A stretch of DNA of 64,000 nt from assembly GCA_030429705.1 (NCBI GenBank), contig JAUIES010000001.1, positions 1,240,001 to 1,304,000 of the forward strand, written 5' to 3'. Under the pieces are notes generated by a model. It saw only the letters and a program-made list of their open reading frames with translations. It searched no databases and had not been told where the DNA came from. Of the stretch, positions 45,801 to 53,746 are shown one piece after another. Numbering within the stretch: position 1 is the first letter of the stretch; the number at the start of each line of letters is the position of its first letter. Position numbers and translations under genes: made by a program. The stretch comes from Phycisphaerae bacterium (GTDB lineage Bacteria; Planctomycetota; Phycisphaerae; Phycisphaerales; UBA1924).

Positions 45801-47735
45801 CGCGAGTTCGACGAAAGCACTCAGTTGTTCTATTTCGAACGATTTGCCAGATCCATCGACCAGAATCACGCCACTGGTCGGGCCGAGGATGACCTCGACA
45901 ATGCCGTCCACATCGGTCGCTGCCAGCCCATCACCAGCCAATGCGTCTGTGAGATCGGCACTGAGGGCATACAACGACATTTCGATGCGGGCACCTTCAC
46001 GCACGCGAAGTCCCTGCTCATGAAACTGCCTGGTCAGCAGCGGCCCGAGTGAAGCAACCCGGATCTGCCCGCCCGGGTCACCAGCACGCAAGATCATGTC
46101 TTCCAGTGCAAGATTGAGTTCGCCGTTGATGTTGTCTGATTCGATCCGCGCCTTGACGAGTGAGATAGCCCCCCCAGCCTGCGGTTCGAGATCAACGCCC
46201 ATGCTCACGGTCGGGCCGACCTCTTTCTTCAGATTAACACCTGCTGCAGCAACGAATGGCTGCAACACCGCAGTATCAACCCCCACAAGCCCAAGCGTGC
46301 CACGAAGTACGGGCAATTGGCTGGTGCGGAGTGCACCGGCATCATCAAGAAACTCAGTCGCCTCGATATCAACACCAACCGAACCACCAGCGCGCCCATC
46401 GACGGTCAGATCGAGAGCACCCTTGATCGTCGCACCTTCTGCCAGCGATGCGGTTTCGAGGCGCACCGTGGCCGGGGCGGTGGTGATCTGCCGTGTCGCG
46501 GCTTCTTCTCCCTCGCCGATCGTCACAGCGGCATCGATCGCGCCGAGATCGACCGTGACATTGCCGTTGAGCGCGGCGAGTGAAGCGCCCGTAAGCGGAA
46601 TGCGCGCGCTGTTCACACTTGCGGCGAGAGACGGCATCGACCGAATATCGAGCGACCCGCCCGTTACTTCCGCCAGCCACACAGGGTCTATCGCAGACAT
46701 CGCTGCCTGCGAAATCGTCACTGTCAAAGGCTCAGCGATGACGAGATCGTCCAGATCAAACCCGATCGCGCCCCCCGCACTCACATGTTTCGACGACAGG
46801 CTGAGGTGGAGACCTGGTTTCGTCAATGCACCCTGCACGCGTGCTGTCAGGTCGATGAATGATCCAAAGGCTTGTTCAAACGCGACGGGCGCGTCAGACA
46901 GGCGGTCCAACAGCCGCGGATCGAGGTCTGATGATTCGACCGTGCCTTCGATGACAGCGTTTTCAGTCTGTATGATGCCGTTGTTGTCGATCAGGTTGTT
47001 GATCGTGGCGTCGATGTCGAAGGTGCCCGACTTGAAGGTGTCTGCAGCATGACCCTCGCCCGCTATTGTGCCCTTGAGGTTGATGTCGATCGGCGCACCG
47101 ACCGCGATTGATGCGTGTCCGGTGATCGATTCGATCGCCATCGTGCTCACGCCGCGTTCACGGAGCGTCGCGTCGGCGTACGCCACACGCAGATTGTCAA
47201 ACTCGATTCTCGCCTGCAGTGACGGCGGCAGCCCCCCCTTCGACCCGCTCGAAGCCGTGCCCGTGCCTGACGGGCTGCCCGAGGACGAACCGGTCGATGA
47301 CGATTTCGGCTTGGTCAATGCCTGCAGAAGATTGAGTTCGCCCTCGTCGTTCTTCTCGATATTCATTTGACCCGAGACCGTGATCGTACCGAGGTCGCGG
47401 CTTCCGAAAACCAGGCCCAGCAGCCCGACATCGGCTTGCACAGTCACATCCGCAACGGTGCTGCCGTCGGGGTCCACAATCGTGAGCCCTTGCACCTGTT
47501 GGGGACCGAACCAGGACAAACCGACCGATCGAGCATCGATGGTGCCGGGCACGGCCTCGGAACCCTTGCTCGCCACCATGCCTCGTACGAACGGCGATGC
47601 AATCGTGGGAGCGAGGATCAATCCAACGACGATCAGCAAGAACAGAACGGTGATCGCACCGAGCACCAACCGCTTTCGGCTGCGCTTCTTTTTCGCCTGC
47701 CCTGCTTTTTCCCACGCCGATCCTGATTCTGCCAT
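42888..47735 (-). CDS. giant AsmA-like envelope protein
   Basis: A 1615-residue protein. A basic cytoplasmic N-terminus (KAGQAKKKRSRKR) precedes one transmembrane helix (LVLGAITVLFLLIVVGLILAP). More than 1500 residues of beta-rich repeats follow, typical of AsmA/DUF748/TamB-like proteins, which bridge the inner and outer membranes as lipid-transfer grooves. A Ser/Gly-rich linker (about 145-170) interrupts it. The C-terminus ends in a short Gly-rich tail (GVGPGGGGG). GGAGGTG precedes the ATG at 47735, a near-perfect ribosome binding site. It follows nusG by 87 bases. Confidence 0.82.
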   Translation of the reverse strand: MAESGSAWEKAGQAKKKRSRKRLVLGAITVLFLLIVVGLILAPTIASPFVRGMVASKGSEAVPGTIDARSVGLSWFGPQQVQGLTIVDPDGSTVADVTVQADVGLLGLVFGSRDLGTITVSGQMNIEKNDEGELNLLQALTKPKSSSTGSSSGSPSGTGTASSGSKGGLPPSLQARIEFDNLRVAYADATLRERGVSTMAIESITGHASIAVGAPIDINLKGTIAGEGHAADTFKSGTFDIDATINNLIDNNGIIQTENAVIEGTVESSDLDPRLLDRLSDAPVAFEQAFGSFIDLTARVQGALTKPGLHLSLSSKHVSAGGAIGFDLDDLVIAEPLTVTISQAAMSAIDPVWLAEVTGGSLDIRSMPSLAASVNSARIPLTGASLAALNGNVTVDLGAIDAAVTIGEGEEAATRQITTAPATVRLETASLAEGATIKGALDLTVDGRAGGSVGVDIEATEFLDDAGALRTSQLPVLRGTLGLVGVDTAVLQPFVAAAGVNLKKEVGPTVSMGVDLEPQAGGAISLVKARIESDNINGELNLALEDMILRAGDPGGQIRVASLGPLLTRQFHEQGLRVREGARIEMSLYALSADLTDALAGDGLAATDVDGIVEVILGPTSGVILVDGSGKSFEIEQLSAFVELAGSTKAVQIRVATGGRFNNQPAGQISAEFRLSGMIGETGTFGMPRAVAGRAEFIGVSTQIVEPFIQDPNLRPTALVGPTVDLILEASRIDHDKTKLVATLSSEKLTGDGAFLFSEESLEVDPVEGYTLTHTGLAAPLANLIEMGEHAQLRSDGGSTEIRLSRLFIPLDKQTRSLHLDETDLAMRIAVRNVYIDSNPTSAIEQTELRQVVFNTRLRPDEDATVRIGSTLYAGQDKIQGDGEFAIPGLSAALAGTGAWTLPALAPQGAFTIAELPASLLAMGIDMAQVEGLNAGLLASDIAGEAIELRLGIKPDNNFVRTDLTATGTRLNLTGHALFGESLVSTHTEGEIKLSRPSAEHLMRTMLPEMAETVAISGTTALRFGTTTTAGGPIEAHVLIPALTMQGLEPDDVRFRVEADVSTDAAAQSNTIKLATIISDSERNEIGRIDADLQSTEATGMNGTVAAQGLKPAWLDQMLGSTDLYAGLLGTSAGLNGEISTTGGVTSISGLIDAPTLSNASAISIELAQGAIVLTEPFRANWRGDRAWLNNRLSRSLEEQSLTLAQDLLVDLRVRSLAVPPRAERSNTNFAVDMTARVEELDITLPGGEQRAYRQLQVVARHNDDATGARVTMRGDVRIGEGEPQRALNVTADIVDLAEPGLLTADKAYVNVNGRIQHVPTSVIDAFAGTNGLLVKMLGSEVSIDELVANRAPLEGGTVIMKFSSPSSRAHIAGSFQDARADGVLQDGAFVLDQGGYIELTSLNQSFTKEIFNVVPLFGEIKRTPGQERASRIDIRSGSIPLAASIEGIAFDISADLGSVNYGLGGPITEVLKITGQNSFGQIGARITPFNVRMDRGIIDYDSLSVPLGEFAFTSEGTINLISQTKDLLVNMPTGAFAAEAFGTTGPLGRFLDEAATIPMTNKGALDAKPWKPDFSKAFKPGKILENTVRDGFSDLLKPKGDKPTDGVGPGGGGG

Positions 47736-47822
47736 GTTGCCACCTCCGCAGCGTCGTCAAGACCTGCTACAGAAGCGTATGCGACCAAACGGGCGCGTTG
47801 AATCAGGATAACTTCCGCGAGA

Positions 47823-48491
47823 TCAGACCTCGTCGGCCTTGGCGATCTGCCATTCTTCGAGATCTACCGGTGCCTGACGACCAAAGATCGTCACAAGCAC
47901 GCGAACCTGTCCCTTCTCGGGGAACAGTTCGTCGACCGTCCCTTCGTAGTTCTCGAACGGACCCTCGCGGATGACCACATGCTCGCCCTTGTCGAACTGC
48001 AGCCGCACGGTGGGCTCGTCTTCGGGCTTGCGGCTGTCGAGCAGCATCTTTTCGATCTCATGCTCCGCCATCGGCGTGGGCCTGCCGGCGGTTCCAACGA
48101 AATCGCCAACGCCTGTGGTTTCCTTGATCAGGAAGAACACATCCTGCGGGATGCGACCGTCGTCTTCCAGCCGCATCTCGACGAAGACATAACCCGGGTA
48201 AAGTTTGGTCTCGGTGATGCGCTGGCGACCGCCCTTGATCGTTTTCGTTTTCTCGGTCGGCACCAAAATGCGGTTGACCAGATGCGTCATGCCTTCGATC
48301 TGCACTTTGCGCAAGAGCGTGTCGCGGACCGAGCTTTCTTTGTTCGACGCCACGCGCAGCACGAACCAATCCATGCCATCAGAGCGTGTTGGCTCTTCCG
48401 CTTCAATCAGGTCGCCTCGTTCATCCAGGCGGCCGTCCATCGCGGGGGTATCGCTCGGGCCGGTGTTTTGTTCAGTCGTCTCATTCGTCAT
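47823..48491 (-). CDS. nusG: transcription termination/antitermination factor NusG
   Basis: NusG binds RNA polymerase and couples transcription to translation or Rho. The 222-residue product has a 39-residue acidic N-terminal extension, then the NGN domain (DWFVLRVASNKESSVRDTLLRKV ... RQRITETKLYPGYVFVEM) and the KOW domain (KGEHVVIREGPFENYEGTVDELFPEKGQVRVLVTIFGRQAPVDL). GAGGAG lies 9 bases before the ATG. It follows secE directly (25-base gap), the conserved order in bacteria. Confidence 0.97.
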   Translation of the reverse strand: MTNETTEQNTGPSDTPAMDGRLDERGDLIEAEEPTRSDGMDWFVLRVASNKESSVRDTLLRKVQIEGMTHLVNRILVPTEKTKTIKGGRQRITETKLYPGYVFVEMRLEDDGRIPQDVFFLIKETTGVGDFVGTAGRPTPMAEHEIEKMLLDSRKPEDEPTVRLQFDKGEHVVIREGPFENYEGTVDELFPEKGQVRVLVTIFGRQAPVDLEEWQIAKADEV

Positions 48492-48516
48492 GACAAGAAC
48501 TCCTCAGCAATGAGAC

Positions 48517-49203
48517 TCAACTCTCAAGCACATGGATGAATCGGAAGAAGTTACTGAATCCAAGATCGATGAGGAACAGAATCAACGAGATCAGCACAGC
48601 CGCCACAATCACAACCTGCGTCGAACCAATGATTTCTTTCTTGGTCGACCAGTTCACTTTCTTCATCTCGCCGTCGGTTGCCACGAGGAAGTCAACCGTG
48701 CGACGGCTCGAACCAGCGAACCAGAACACCACGATCGCACCGATCAGGATCACAGCACCAGCCACACCGGCCTGGAGATACAACTTGGGAATGATCGGCA
48801 CGGGCGCTCGGCCACTGACTGTTGCGATGAATGTTCCGCTCGGTGAATCGCTTCGGATGCGCGTGATTTCCGCGTAACTGCTGTCTTCGGATTGAAACTC
48901 CATCCCCTTGATCAGCAACTTGCCGGTGGTGGGGGTCACCGCGGCATAGGTCTCCGTCATCGCAGAACCGAACGACTCAAACCCGCCATCCACACTCATG
49001 CGTTCGAGTGTGATGAGCGTTTGCTCTGGAACGGTGCCAGCCTGGACAGTGATCGAGAAGTCGTACGCCCGAGGTGGAATCGGCGCTGAACCGGCCTGGT
49101 CCCAAGCCCATGCAGCGCCCACGAGAAAGAGCACGCCCGCAAAGACCGCGGACATCGTCCGCACCCAATATCCCTGCCCTGGTTTGTAGATCCCGAACGA
49201 CAT
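48517..49203 (-). CDS. secE: SecE translocase subunit with an extra exported domain
   Basis: SecE clamps SecY in the protein-export channel. The conserved SecE part is C-terminal (about 170-228): DFLVATDGEMKKVNWSTKKEIIGSTQVVIVAAVLISLILFLID. Ahead of it lie an extra transmembrane helix (AVFAGVLFLVGAAWAW, about 19-34), a beta-rich domain of about 90 residues that should face the periplasm (AYDFSITVQAGTVPE ... GTFIATVSG), and another helix (AGVAGAVILIGAIVVFWFAG). Ordinary SecE has 60-130 residues; this has 228. The ATG at 49203 is behind AAGG. Position between tRNA-Trp and nusG confirms the identity. Confidence 0.9.
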   Translation of the reverse strand: MSFGIYKPGQGYWVRTMSAVFAGVLFLVGAAWAWDQAGSAPIPPRAYDFSITVQAGTVPEQTLITLERMSVDGGFESFGSAMTETYAAVTPTTGKLLIKGMEFQSEDSSYAEITRIRSDSPSGTFIATVSGRAPVPIIPKLYLQAGVAGAVILIGAIVVFWFAGSSRRTVDFLVATDGEMKKVNWSTKKEIIGSTQVVIVAAVLISLILFLIDLGFSNFFRFIHVLES

Positions 49204-49266
49204 GTCAGTCCTTCCGACTTTGCGAGTTGCGTTTTCGACCCACCGCCGATGCTCGCTCGCATCAAA

Positions 49267-49339
<73 letters not shown>

Positions 49340-49420
49340 ACGAATATCGCCAGATCGCAGAGGTCCAGACTGCCAGATCAATCCATCTGGATCTTTGGCC
49401 ATCTGCTATCTGGAAGTCTG

Positions 49421-49603
49421 TTACTTCCGCTTGATTTTGTGCAGCGTGTGCTTGCGCAGACGCGGGCAGTACTTCTTCATGCCTTCTTTGAGAGACTCGG
49501 GGATACCGCCCTTCACATTGACGGAAGTACGGTAGTTCAGGTCACCCGATTCGCTGCACTGCAGCCACACATACTCGCGTGCGGCACCTTTTTTCTTGGC
49601 CAT
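49421..49603 (-). CDS. rpmG: 50S ribosomal protein bL33
   Basis: The 60-residue product ends [17 protein letters not shown], the bL33 signature. The classical zinc ribbon has two CxxC pairs. Here the second cysteine of each pair is changed (Ser19 and Leu49), while Cys16 and Cys46 remain, so this is a half-degenerate C-minus form. It lies between the tuf terminator and tRNA-Trp, the usual position. Confidence 0.93.
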   Translation of the reverse strand: MAKKKGAAREYVWLQCSESGDLNYRTSVNVKGGIPESLKEGMKKYCPRLRKHTLHKIKRK

Positions 49604-49648
49604 CTGATCGCTCCAGACGAGGTAAACACGACGACCAATCGTCGCCAG

Positions 49649-49681
49649 AAAAACGCTCCGGCTGCGTCAACAGCCGGAGCG
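49649..49681 (-). terminator. tuf terminator
   Basis: A perfect 11-bp stem (49654-49664 with 49671-49681) with a 6-base loop, followed on the minus strand by five T. Confidence 0.85.
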
Positions 49682-49704
49682 ATGGAACAGTCAAATCCGA
49701 TCGA

Positions 49705-50907
49705 TCATTCGACGATTTCAGTCACCGTGCCTGATCCGATCGTGCGGCCGCCTTCACGCACCGCGAAACGAAGACCCTCTTCCATAGCCACGGGCTTGTC
49801 CATCAAGTCGATTTCCATCTCGATGTTGTCGCCGGGCATACACATTTCAGCGCCGCCGCCGAGTGTCACCGAGCCGGTCACATCCGTCGTGCGGAAGTAG
49901 AACTGCGGACGGTATCCGGTGAAGAACGGCGTGTGACGGCCGCCTTCGTCCTTGGTCAGGATGTACACCTGGCCCTTGAACTTGGTGTGCGGCTTGATCG
50001 AGCCGGGCTTGCAGATCACCTGCCCGCGTTCAATCATGGTCTTTTCAATACCACGGAGCAGCACGCCGACATTGTCGCCCGCTTGCCCTTGGTCGAGCGT
50101 CTTGTTGAACATTTCAACACCGGTCACGGTCGTCGAGATGTTTTCTTTCGCCAGACCGACGATCTCAGCCGGGTCACCGACCTTGACGATGCCACGCTCG
50201 ATACGACCGGTCGCCACGGTACCGCGGCCCTTGATCGAGAAGACATCTTCCACACTGACGAGGAAGGGCTTGTCGATTTCGCGCTCGGGCTCTGGGATGT
50301 AGCTGTCCAGTGCTTCGAACAGTTCATCGATCGGTGCGCACGCGGTGTCGTCGTGTGGGTTTTCGATGGCGATGTTCGCCTGACCCTTGACCACTGGGAC
50401 ATCGTCGCCGGGGAAGTCGTACTTGCTGAGCAAATCGCGGACTTCCATTTCGACGAGTTCGAGCAGTTCGTCGTCGTCAACAAGGTCAACCTTGTTCATG
50501 AACACGACGATGTGAGGCACACCCACCTGGCGGGCGAGCAACACATGCTCACGCGTCTGCGGCATCGGGCCATCGGCAGCCGAGACCACGAGAATCGCGC
50601 CGTCCATCTGAGCAGCACCGGTAATCATGTTCTTCACAAAGTCGGCGTGGCCCGGGCAGTCCACATGTGCGTAGTGCCGATTCTCTGTTTCGTACTCGGT
50701 GTGAGAAGACGCAATCGTCACCGTCTTGTTGGCGTCACGCACGGTGCCGCCCTTGGTGATTTCTGCGTACGACTTCACTTCACCGCCGTGCTTGACAGCC
50801 GACCGTGCGGAGAGTGCTGCTGTCAGCGTGCTCTTGCCGTGGTCAATATGACCGATCGTGCCCACATTCACATGCGGCTTGGTGCGTTCGAATGTTCCTT
50901 TCGCCAT
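49705..50907 (-). CDS. tuf: translation elongation factor Tu
   Basis: EF-Tu delivers aminoacyl-tRNA to the ribosome. The 400-residue product has the GTPase motifs [16 protein letters not shown] and NKVD, then domains 2 and 3 ([37 protein letters not shown]). Switch I differs from the classical RGITI form: it reads [18 protein letters not shown], which I recall as a planctomycete-type variant. The true start is the ATG at 50907 (MAKGTF), with GAGG 9 bases upstream; longer frames through the leader are artefacts. It has its own terminator and lies downstream of tRNA-Thr. Confidence 0.97.
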   Translation of the reverse strand: MAKGTFERTKPHVNVGTIGHIDHGKSTLTAALSARSAVKHGGEVKSYAEITKGGTVRDANKTVTIASSHTEYETENRHYAHVDCPGHADFVKNMITGAAQMDGAILVVSAADGPMPQTREHVLLARQVGVPHIVVFMNKVDLVDDDELLELVEMEVRDLLSKYDFPGDDVPVVKGQANIAIENPHDDTACAPIDELFEALDSYIPEPEREIDKPFLVSVEDVFSIKGRGTVATGRIERGIVKVGDPAEIVGLAKENISTTVTGVEMFNKTLDQGQAGDNVGVLLRGIEKTMIERGQVICKPGSIKPHTKFKGQVYILTKDEGGRHTPFFTGYRPQFYFRTTDVTGSVTLGGGAEMCMPGDNIEMEIDLMDKPVAMEEGLRFAVREGGRTIGSGTVTEIVE

Positions 50908-51180
50908 CGCGGAGACCCTCGTTTCAACTGAAGTGCCTGTGCCCGACGAGCGGGCGCCTGTTCCATACAACCCTCCCAAACCCGAAGTCTCCTGCACACT
51001 CGCCTTTCGTTGGCGACCGCGCAATACCCTTCAGATCGGGAACGAATCTGTAGTCCGCGTTCTGCCGAGAGTCGCCTGCAATCGCTCTGTTTCACACAGG
51101 AAACACAACGAAACAGCGCAACCGAACCTTCGACACAACGCTCACCTGTCGGTCAAGGGTAGAACCCTTGACGCTCCCAA

Positions 51181-51252
51181 AGCCGCTGGCGAGACTTGAA
51201 CTCGCGACCTCACCCTTACCAAGGGTGCGCTCTACCACTGAGCTACAGCGGC
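51181..51252 (-). tRNA. trnT: tRNA-Thr (GGT)
   Basis: A 72-nt cloverleaf: acceptor GCCGCTG/CAGCGGC, D arm GCTC...GAGC, anticodon stem CACCC/GGGTG with GGT, TTCAAGT loop and discriminator T. CCA is not encoded. It heads the tRNA-tuf unit. Confidence 0.95.
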
Positions 51253-51261
51253 AAATCCCGA

Positions 51262-51295
51262 CACAACAACCCGCCCGAGAGCAGTTTCGGGCGGG
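51262..51295 (-). terminator. nuoE terminator hairpin
   Basis: CCCGCCCGA (51270-51278) pairs with TCGGGCGGG (51287-51295) and is followed on the minus strand by TTGTTGTG. It could instead belong to the 5' leader of tRNA-Thr. Confidence 0.5.
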
Positions 51296-51301
51296 GCAAC
51301 C

Positions 51302-51329
51302 ATGATAGTGCCGATCAACCGCCGGTCAA
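51302..51329 (-). promoter_or_regulatory. sigma-70-like promoter for tRNA-Thr/tuf
   Basis: On the minus strand TTGACC (51324-51329) and TATCAT (51302-51307) are 16 bases apart. The transcript would start near 51295, inside the hairpin listed as the nuoE terminator, so one of the two calls may be wrong. Confidence 0.4.
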
Positions 51330-51341
51330 CCCATTGTGCAC

Positions 51342-51890
51342 TTACTCTTGTGTCCCTCGGTCCACATCGTCGACACGATCAATCAGGCGAGACACCTGAT
51401 CAGGGGTGAGATTCTCATGGAGCGTCTCGTCAATCAGACCGGCAGGAGCCGTTCCACACGAACCCAGACACTCAAGTTCCACGAGTGTGTAGCGCCCGTC
51501 GTCGGTCGTTTCGCCCACATCGATGCCCAATTTGGCTTTGAAAGCCTCGGTAATCTCTTTTTGTCCACAGAACTCACACGCCACCGATCGACACACTTGT
51601 ACCAAGTGTTTGCCCTTGGGCTTGAGCCAATATTCCTCGTAGAAGGACGCGGTATCGAAAACCTCTGCCGGCTCGATCTCGAGATGGGTTGCAATTTCTT
51701 CCATCGCCTGCTTCGGAACCCATCCGTAATGGTGCTGAATCATGTGCAGAGCGGGCAGGAGAGCCCCTTTCTTGACCTCAAAACGAGGCAGATAGCGCTC
51801 GTTGATCTCAGTTCTCATCGCGTTTGTCAGGTACGGCTCTTCGCGACGCTCGATCTGTGTATCTGCCGATTGTTTTGCAATCCAAGCCAT
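51342..51890 (-). CDS. nuoE: NADH-quinone oxidoreductase subunit E-like 2Fe-2S protein
   Basis: A 182-residue thioredoxin-like ferredoxin of the NuoE/24-kDa family, which carries the N1a cluster of complex I. The N-terminal helical bundle (LPALHMIQHHYGWVPKQAMEEIATHL) and the cluster ligands (VCRSVAC and CLGSCG, that is C-x4-C and C-x3-C) are present. GGAGG lies 7 bases before the ATG. No other nuo genes adjoin it, so it may serve a scattered complex I, or an NAD-dependent hydrogenase or formate dehydrogenase encoded elsewhere. Confidence 0.88.
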   Translation of the reverse strand: MAWIAKQSADTQIERREEPYLTNAMRTEINERYLPRFEVKKGALLPALHMIQHHYGWVPKQAMEEIATHLEIEPAEVFDTASFYEEYWLKPKGKHLVQVCRSVACEFCGQKEITEAFKAKLGIDVGETTDDGRYTLVELECLGSCGTAPAGLIDETLHENLTPDQVSRLIDRVDDVDRGTQE

Positions 51891-52077
51891 GAACCGCCTC
51901 CGTAGGTCGCCCGCTTTCGGTCGCTATGCTAGGCTCGACGATCCACAGCCAAGCGCGGTTGCTTGTGCAAGATGCAAGGCAGTTCGCGGTCATGCGTGAG
52001 TAACAGGTTCGCTTTTCGCTTTATCCATGTGACTTCGCCCTTGCGGGCTGAGAATTTGGCTATCAAGGAGATCATCG

Positions 52078-52377
52078 ATGCCTGACGCAAAACCCGGTGC
52101 CGGCTACAACCCTGCAAACAATACTGTTTCCATTGGTGACAAGACGGTCGGCGTGCCACACGCAGATGCGATTGCATCCAGTTTCGGTGCCAAGGCACTG
52201 GAGATCAAAGACAAAGCAATCGCCTACAACCCCAAAATGAACCCGAAGTATGACCCGCGTGCCTCGGTCGGCGCACAGGCATATGCGACAGGCAGCGCGC
52301 TTTACAACAAACCACGCGCGGATAAGGGGCTCAGCCTTGTCGGGCATGAACTGACGCATGTTGTTCAGCAGCGATAG
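52078..52377 (+). CDS. free-standing DUF4157-like protein with C-terminal HELTH motif
   Basis: A 99-residue protein whose last part, GSALYNKP...LVGHELTHVVQQR, matches the DUF4157 family: the zinc-peptidase-like motif HELTH is at 90-94 and the protein stops five residues later. DUF4157 is usually an N-terminal domain of much larger proteins, often near extracellular contractile injection systems or toxin genes. The third metal ligand expected downstream is absent. AAGGAGATC gives a near-perfect ribosome binding site, so it is well translated. A terminator follows. There is no signal peptide. It may be a mini-effector, a chaperone-like piece or a relic. Confidence 0.65.
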   Translation: MPDAKPGAGYNPANNTVSIGDKTVGVPHADAIASSFGAKALEIKDKAIAYNPKMNPKYDPRASVGAQAYATGSALYNKPRADKGLSLVGHELTHVVQQR

Positions 52378-52409
52378 TCCGATTCGCGTTTGACCGAGTT
52401 GGTCAGCGC

Positions 52410-52430
52410 CGACGCTTTGCGTCGTTTTTC
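52410..52430 (+). terminator. terminator of the DUF4157 gene
   Basis: CGACGC (52410-52415) pairs with GCGTCG (52419-52424), followed by TTTTTC. Confidence 0.65.
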
Positions 52431-52435
52431 TGATC

Positions 52436-52465
52436 AAAAAAAAACCCGAGGACTGAGTCCTCGGG
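52436..52465 (-). terminator. rpmA terminator
   Basis: CCCGAGGAC (52445-52453) pairs with GTCCTCGGG (52457-52465); nine T follow on the minus strand. A shorter T-run on the plus side could make it bidirectional. Confidence 0.85.
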
Positions 52466-52489
52466 CGGCTTTTGACTTGTGATGTCGAG

Positions 52490-52795
52490 TCAGTTCTGCT
52501 TGGCGGCTTGCTTGGCGCGGTACTCGCGCAACGGCTGAGGCCTGGGTGCGTCTTCGTCGAACGGATCGACATGGATCTTTCGTCCTATAAAGACGATTTT
52601 GCCATCAGTGGTGCTGAAGAGGCTGTCATCACCGGCGCGTCGCACATTGAACCCAGGCTGAAACTTCGTGCCGCATTGACGGACGATGATTGATCCGGGT
52701 TGAGCGGTTTCGCCGCCGAAGAGCTTGACGCCTCTGTACTGCGGATTGGAGTCACGGCCGTTCTTCGTCGAACCGCCTGCCTTTTTGTGTGCCAT
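52490..52795 (-). CDS. rpmA: 50S ribosomal protein bL27
   Basis: The 101-residue product begins [20 protein letters not shown], the bL27 N-terminus that reaches the peptidyl transferase centre, and continues [20 protein letters not shown]. The last 20 residues form a basic extension. No rplU (bL21) gene is adjacent, although the two usually pair. GAGG lies 9 bases before the ATG, and a strong terminator follows. Confidence 0.96.
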   Translation of the reverse strand: MAHKKAGGSTKNGRDSNPQYRGVKLFGGETAQPGSIIVRQCGTKFQPGFNVRRAGDDSLFSTTDGKIVFIGRKIHVDPFDEDAPRPQPLREYRAKQAAKQN

Positions 52796-52906
52796 ATCAG
52801 AGCCTCATTTCGCCACACTGTTTCTTGATTCGTGCGGCCTCAACAATAGCCGCCCAATTCCCGACGGGCTACTGCCCGCCAGCAAACCACTATATGGGAT
52901 GTCAAA

Positions 52907-53587
52907 CTACCTCATCACCCATCGGGTGTCGGCGAGGTCAAACGGTAAAGATCCGCGACCTGAAAGGTCGCCGGGTGTTTCATACTCAAGCATGAGCGTC
53001 TTGCGAAGCATGACGCGCTTGTTCCGTTTGGTCTCGGGGTCACGGACCACGAACGGCTTGTTCTCGCCCGACAGTCCGGATGCAAACACTGAGAGCGAAT
53101 CTGTCACGAGATCATCCGCCGGCCAGACCGCGAGGCCGTCTTTCGCATTTTCGACCCCTTGAAGAATCTGACCGAGAATGCTGATCTGATCTTCGAGAAG
53201 CGGGTTTCGCAAGGCGGTCAGCAGTTGCCGCGTGACTTCGGGCGGAACTCCTCGGCCAGCACGGTGAATCGCGCCCGCTTCGGTGACCAGATCAAAGGAT
53301 GGAGCGAAGATCAGGTCCTGCCCTGAAAAGTTGGTCACCCGATAGGTCATGTAAAAATAATGACGCTTGACACCATTTGCCTGTGTGACTTCGGCGATTC
53401 GCAGCGGACCGGGTTCAAATTCCAGTTCCCAGCGTGTGGGGACCGGATCTGGTTCAGGTGCGGGCGCGAAACCACCAACCATCGTCATTTGAAGGCCGAG
53501 CACCAGCACGCAGATCAACGCGATGCCTCTCGACCATGGCTTCTGAAGCGTCAACAACCCGCCAATTCGTGATTCAATCATGCTCAT
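52907..53587 (-). CDS. predicted exported protein, unknown function
   Basis: A 226-residue protein. A basic N-terminus and one hydrophobic helix (GIALICVLVLGLQMTMVGGF) form a signal anchor or signal peptide, followed by a Pro/Glu-rich spacer and a beta-rich domain (RWELEFEPGPLRIAEV ... HYFYMTYRVTNFSGQDLIFAPSFDLVTEAG). That part resembles the immunoglobulin-like domain of planctomycete envelope proteins. The region KNPLL..GLAVWPADDLVTDSLSVF is helical-beta. The ribosome binding site is weak (GGGA). It is divergent from the acetyltransferase gene, with starts 159 bases apart. I recognise no named family. Confidence 0.65.
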   Translation of the reverse strand: MSMIESRIGGLLTLQKPWSRGIALICVLVLGLQMTMVGGFAPAPEPDPVPTRWELEFEPGPLRIAEVTQANGVKRHYFYMTYRVTNFSGQDLIFAPSFDLVTEAGAIHRAGRGVPPEVTRQLLTALRNPLLEDQISILGQILQGVENAKDGLAVWPADDLVTDSLSVFASGLSGENKPFVVRDPETKRNKRVMLRKTLMLEYETPGDLSGRGSLPFDLADTRWVMR

Positions 53588-53746
53588 CGTGTATCCCAAC
53601 GCGATTGTCCATCGCCTCCGGAGGCGGGCCTTGGCTTTCGAGCCAGACACGCACCCAGTGTGGTAGTCTAGAAACACCTCGCCCCGCGTCAAACGGCATT
53701 CGTATCGTCGCGTGATTCGGTTGCTTCGTTTCAGGTCGGAGATCGC

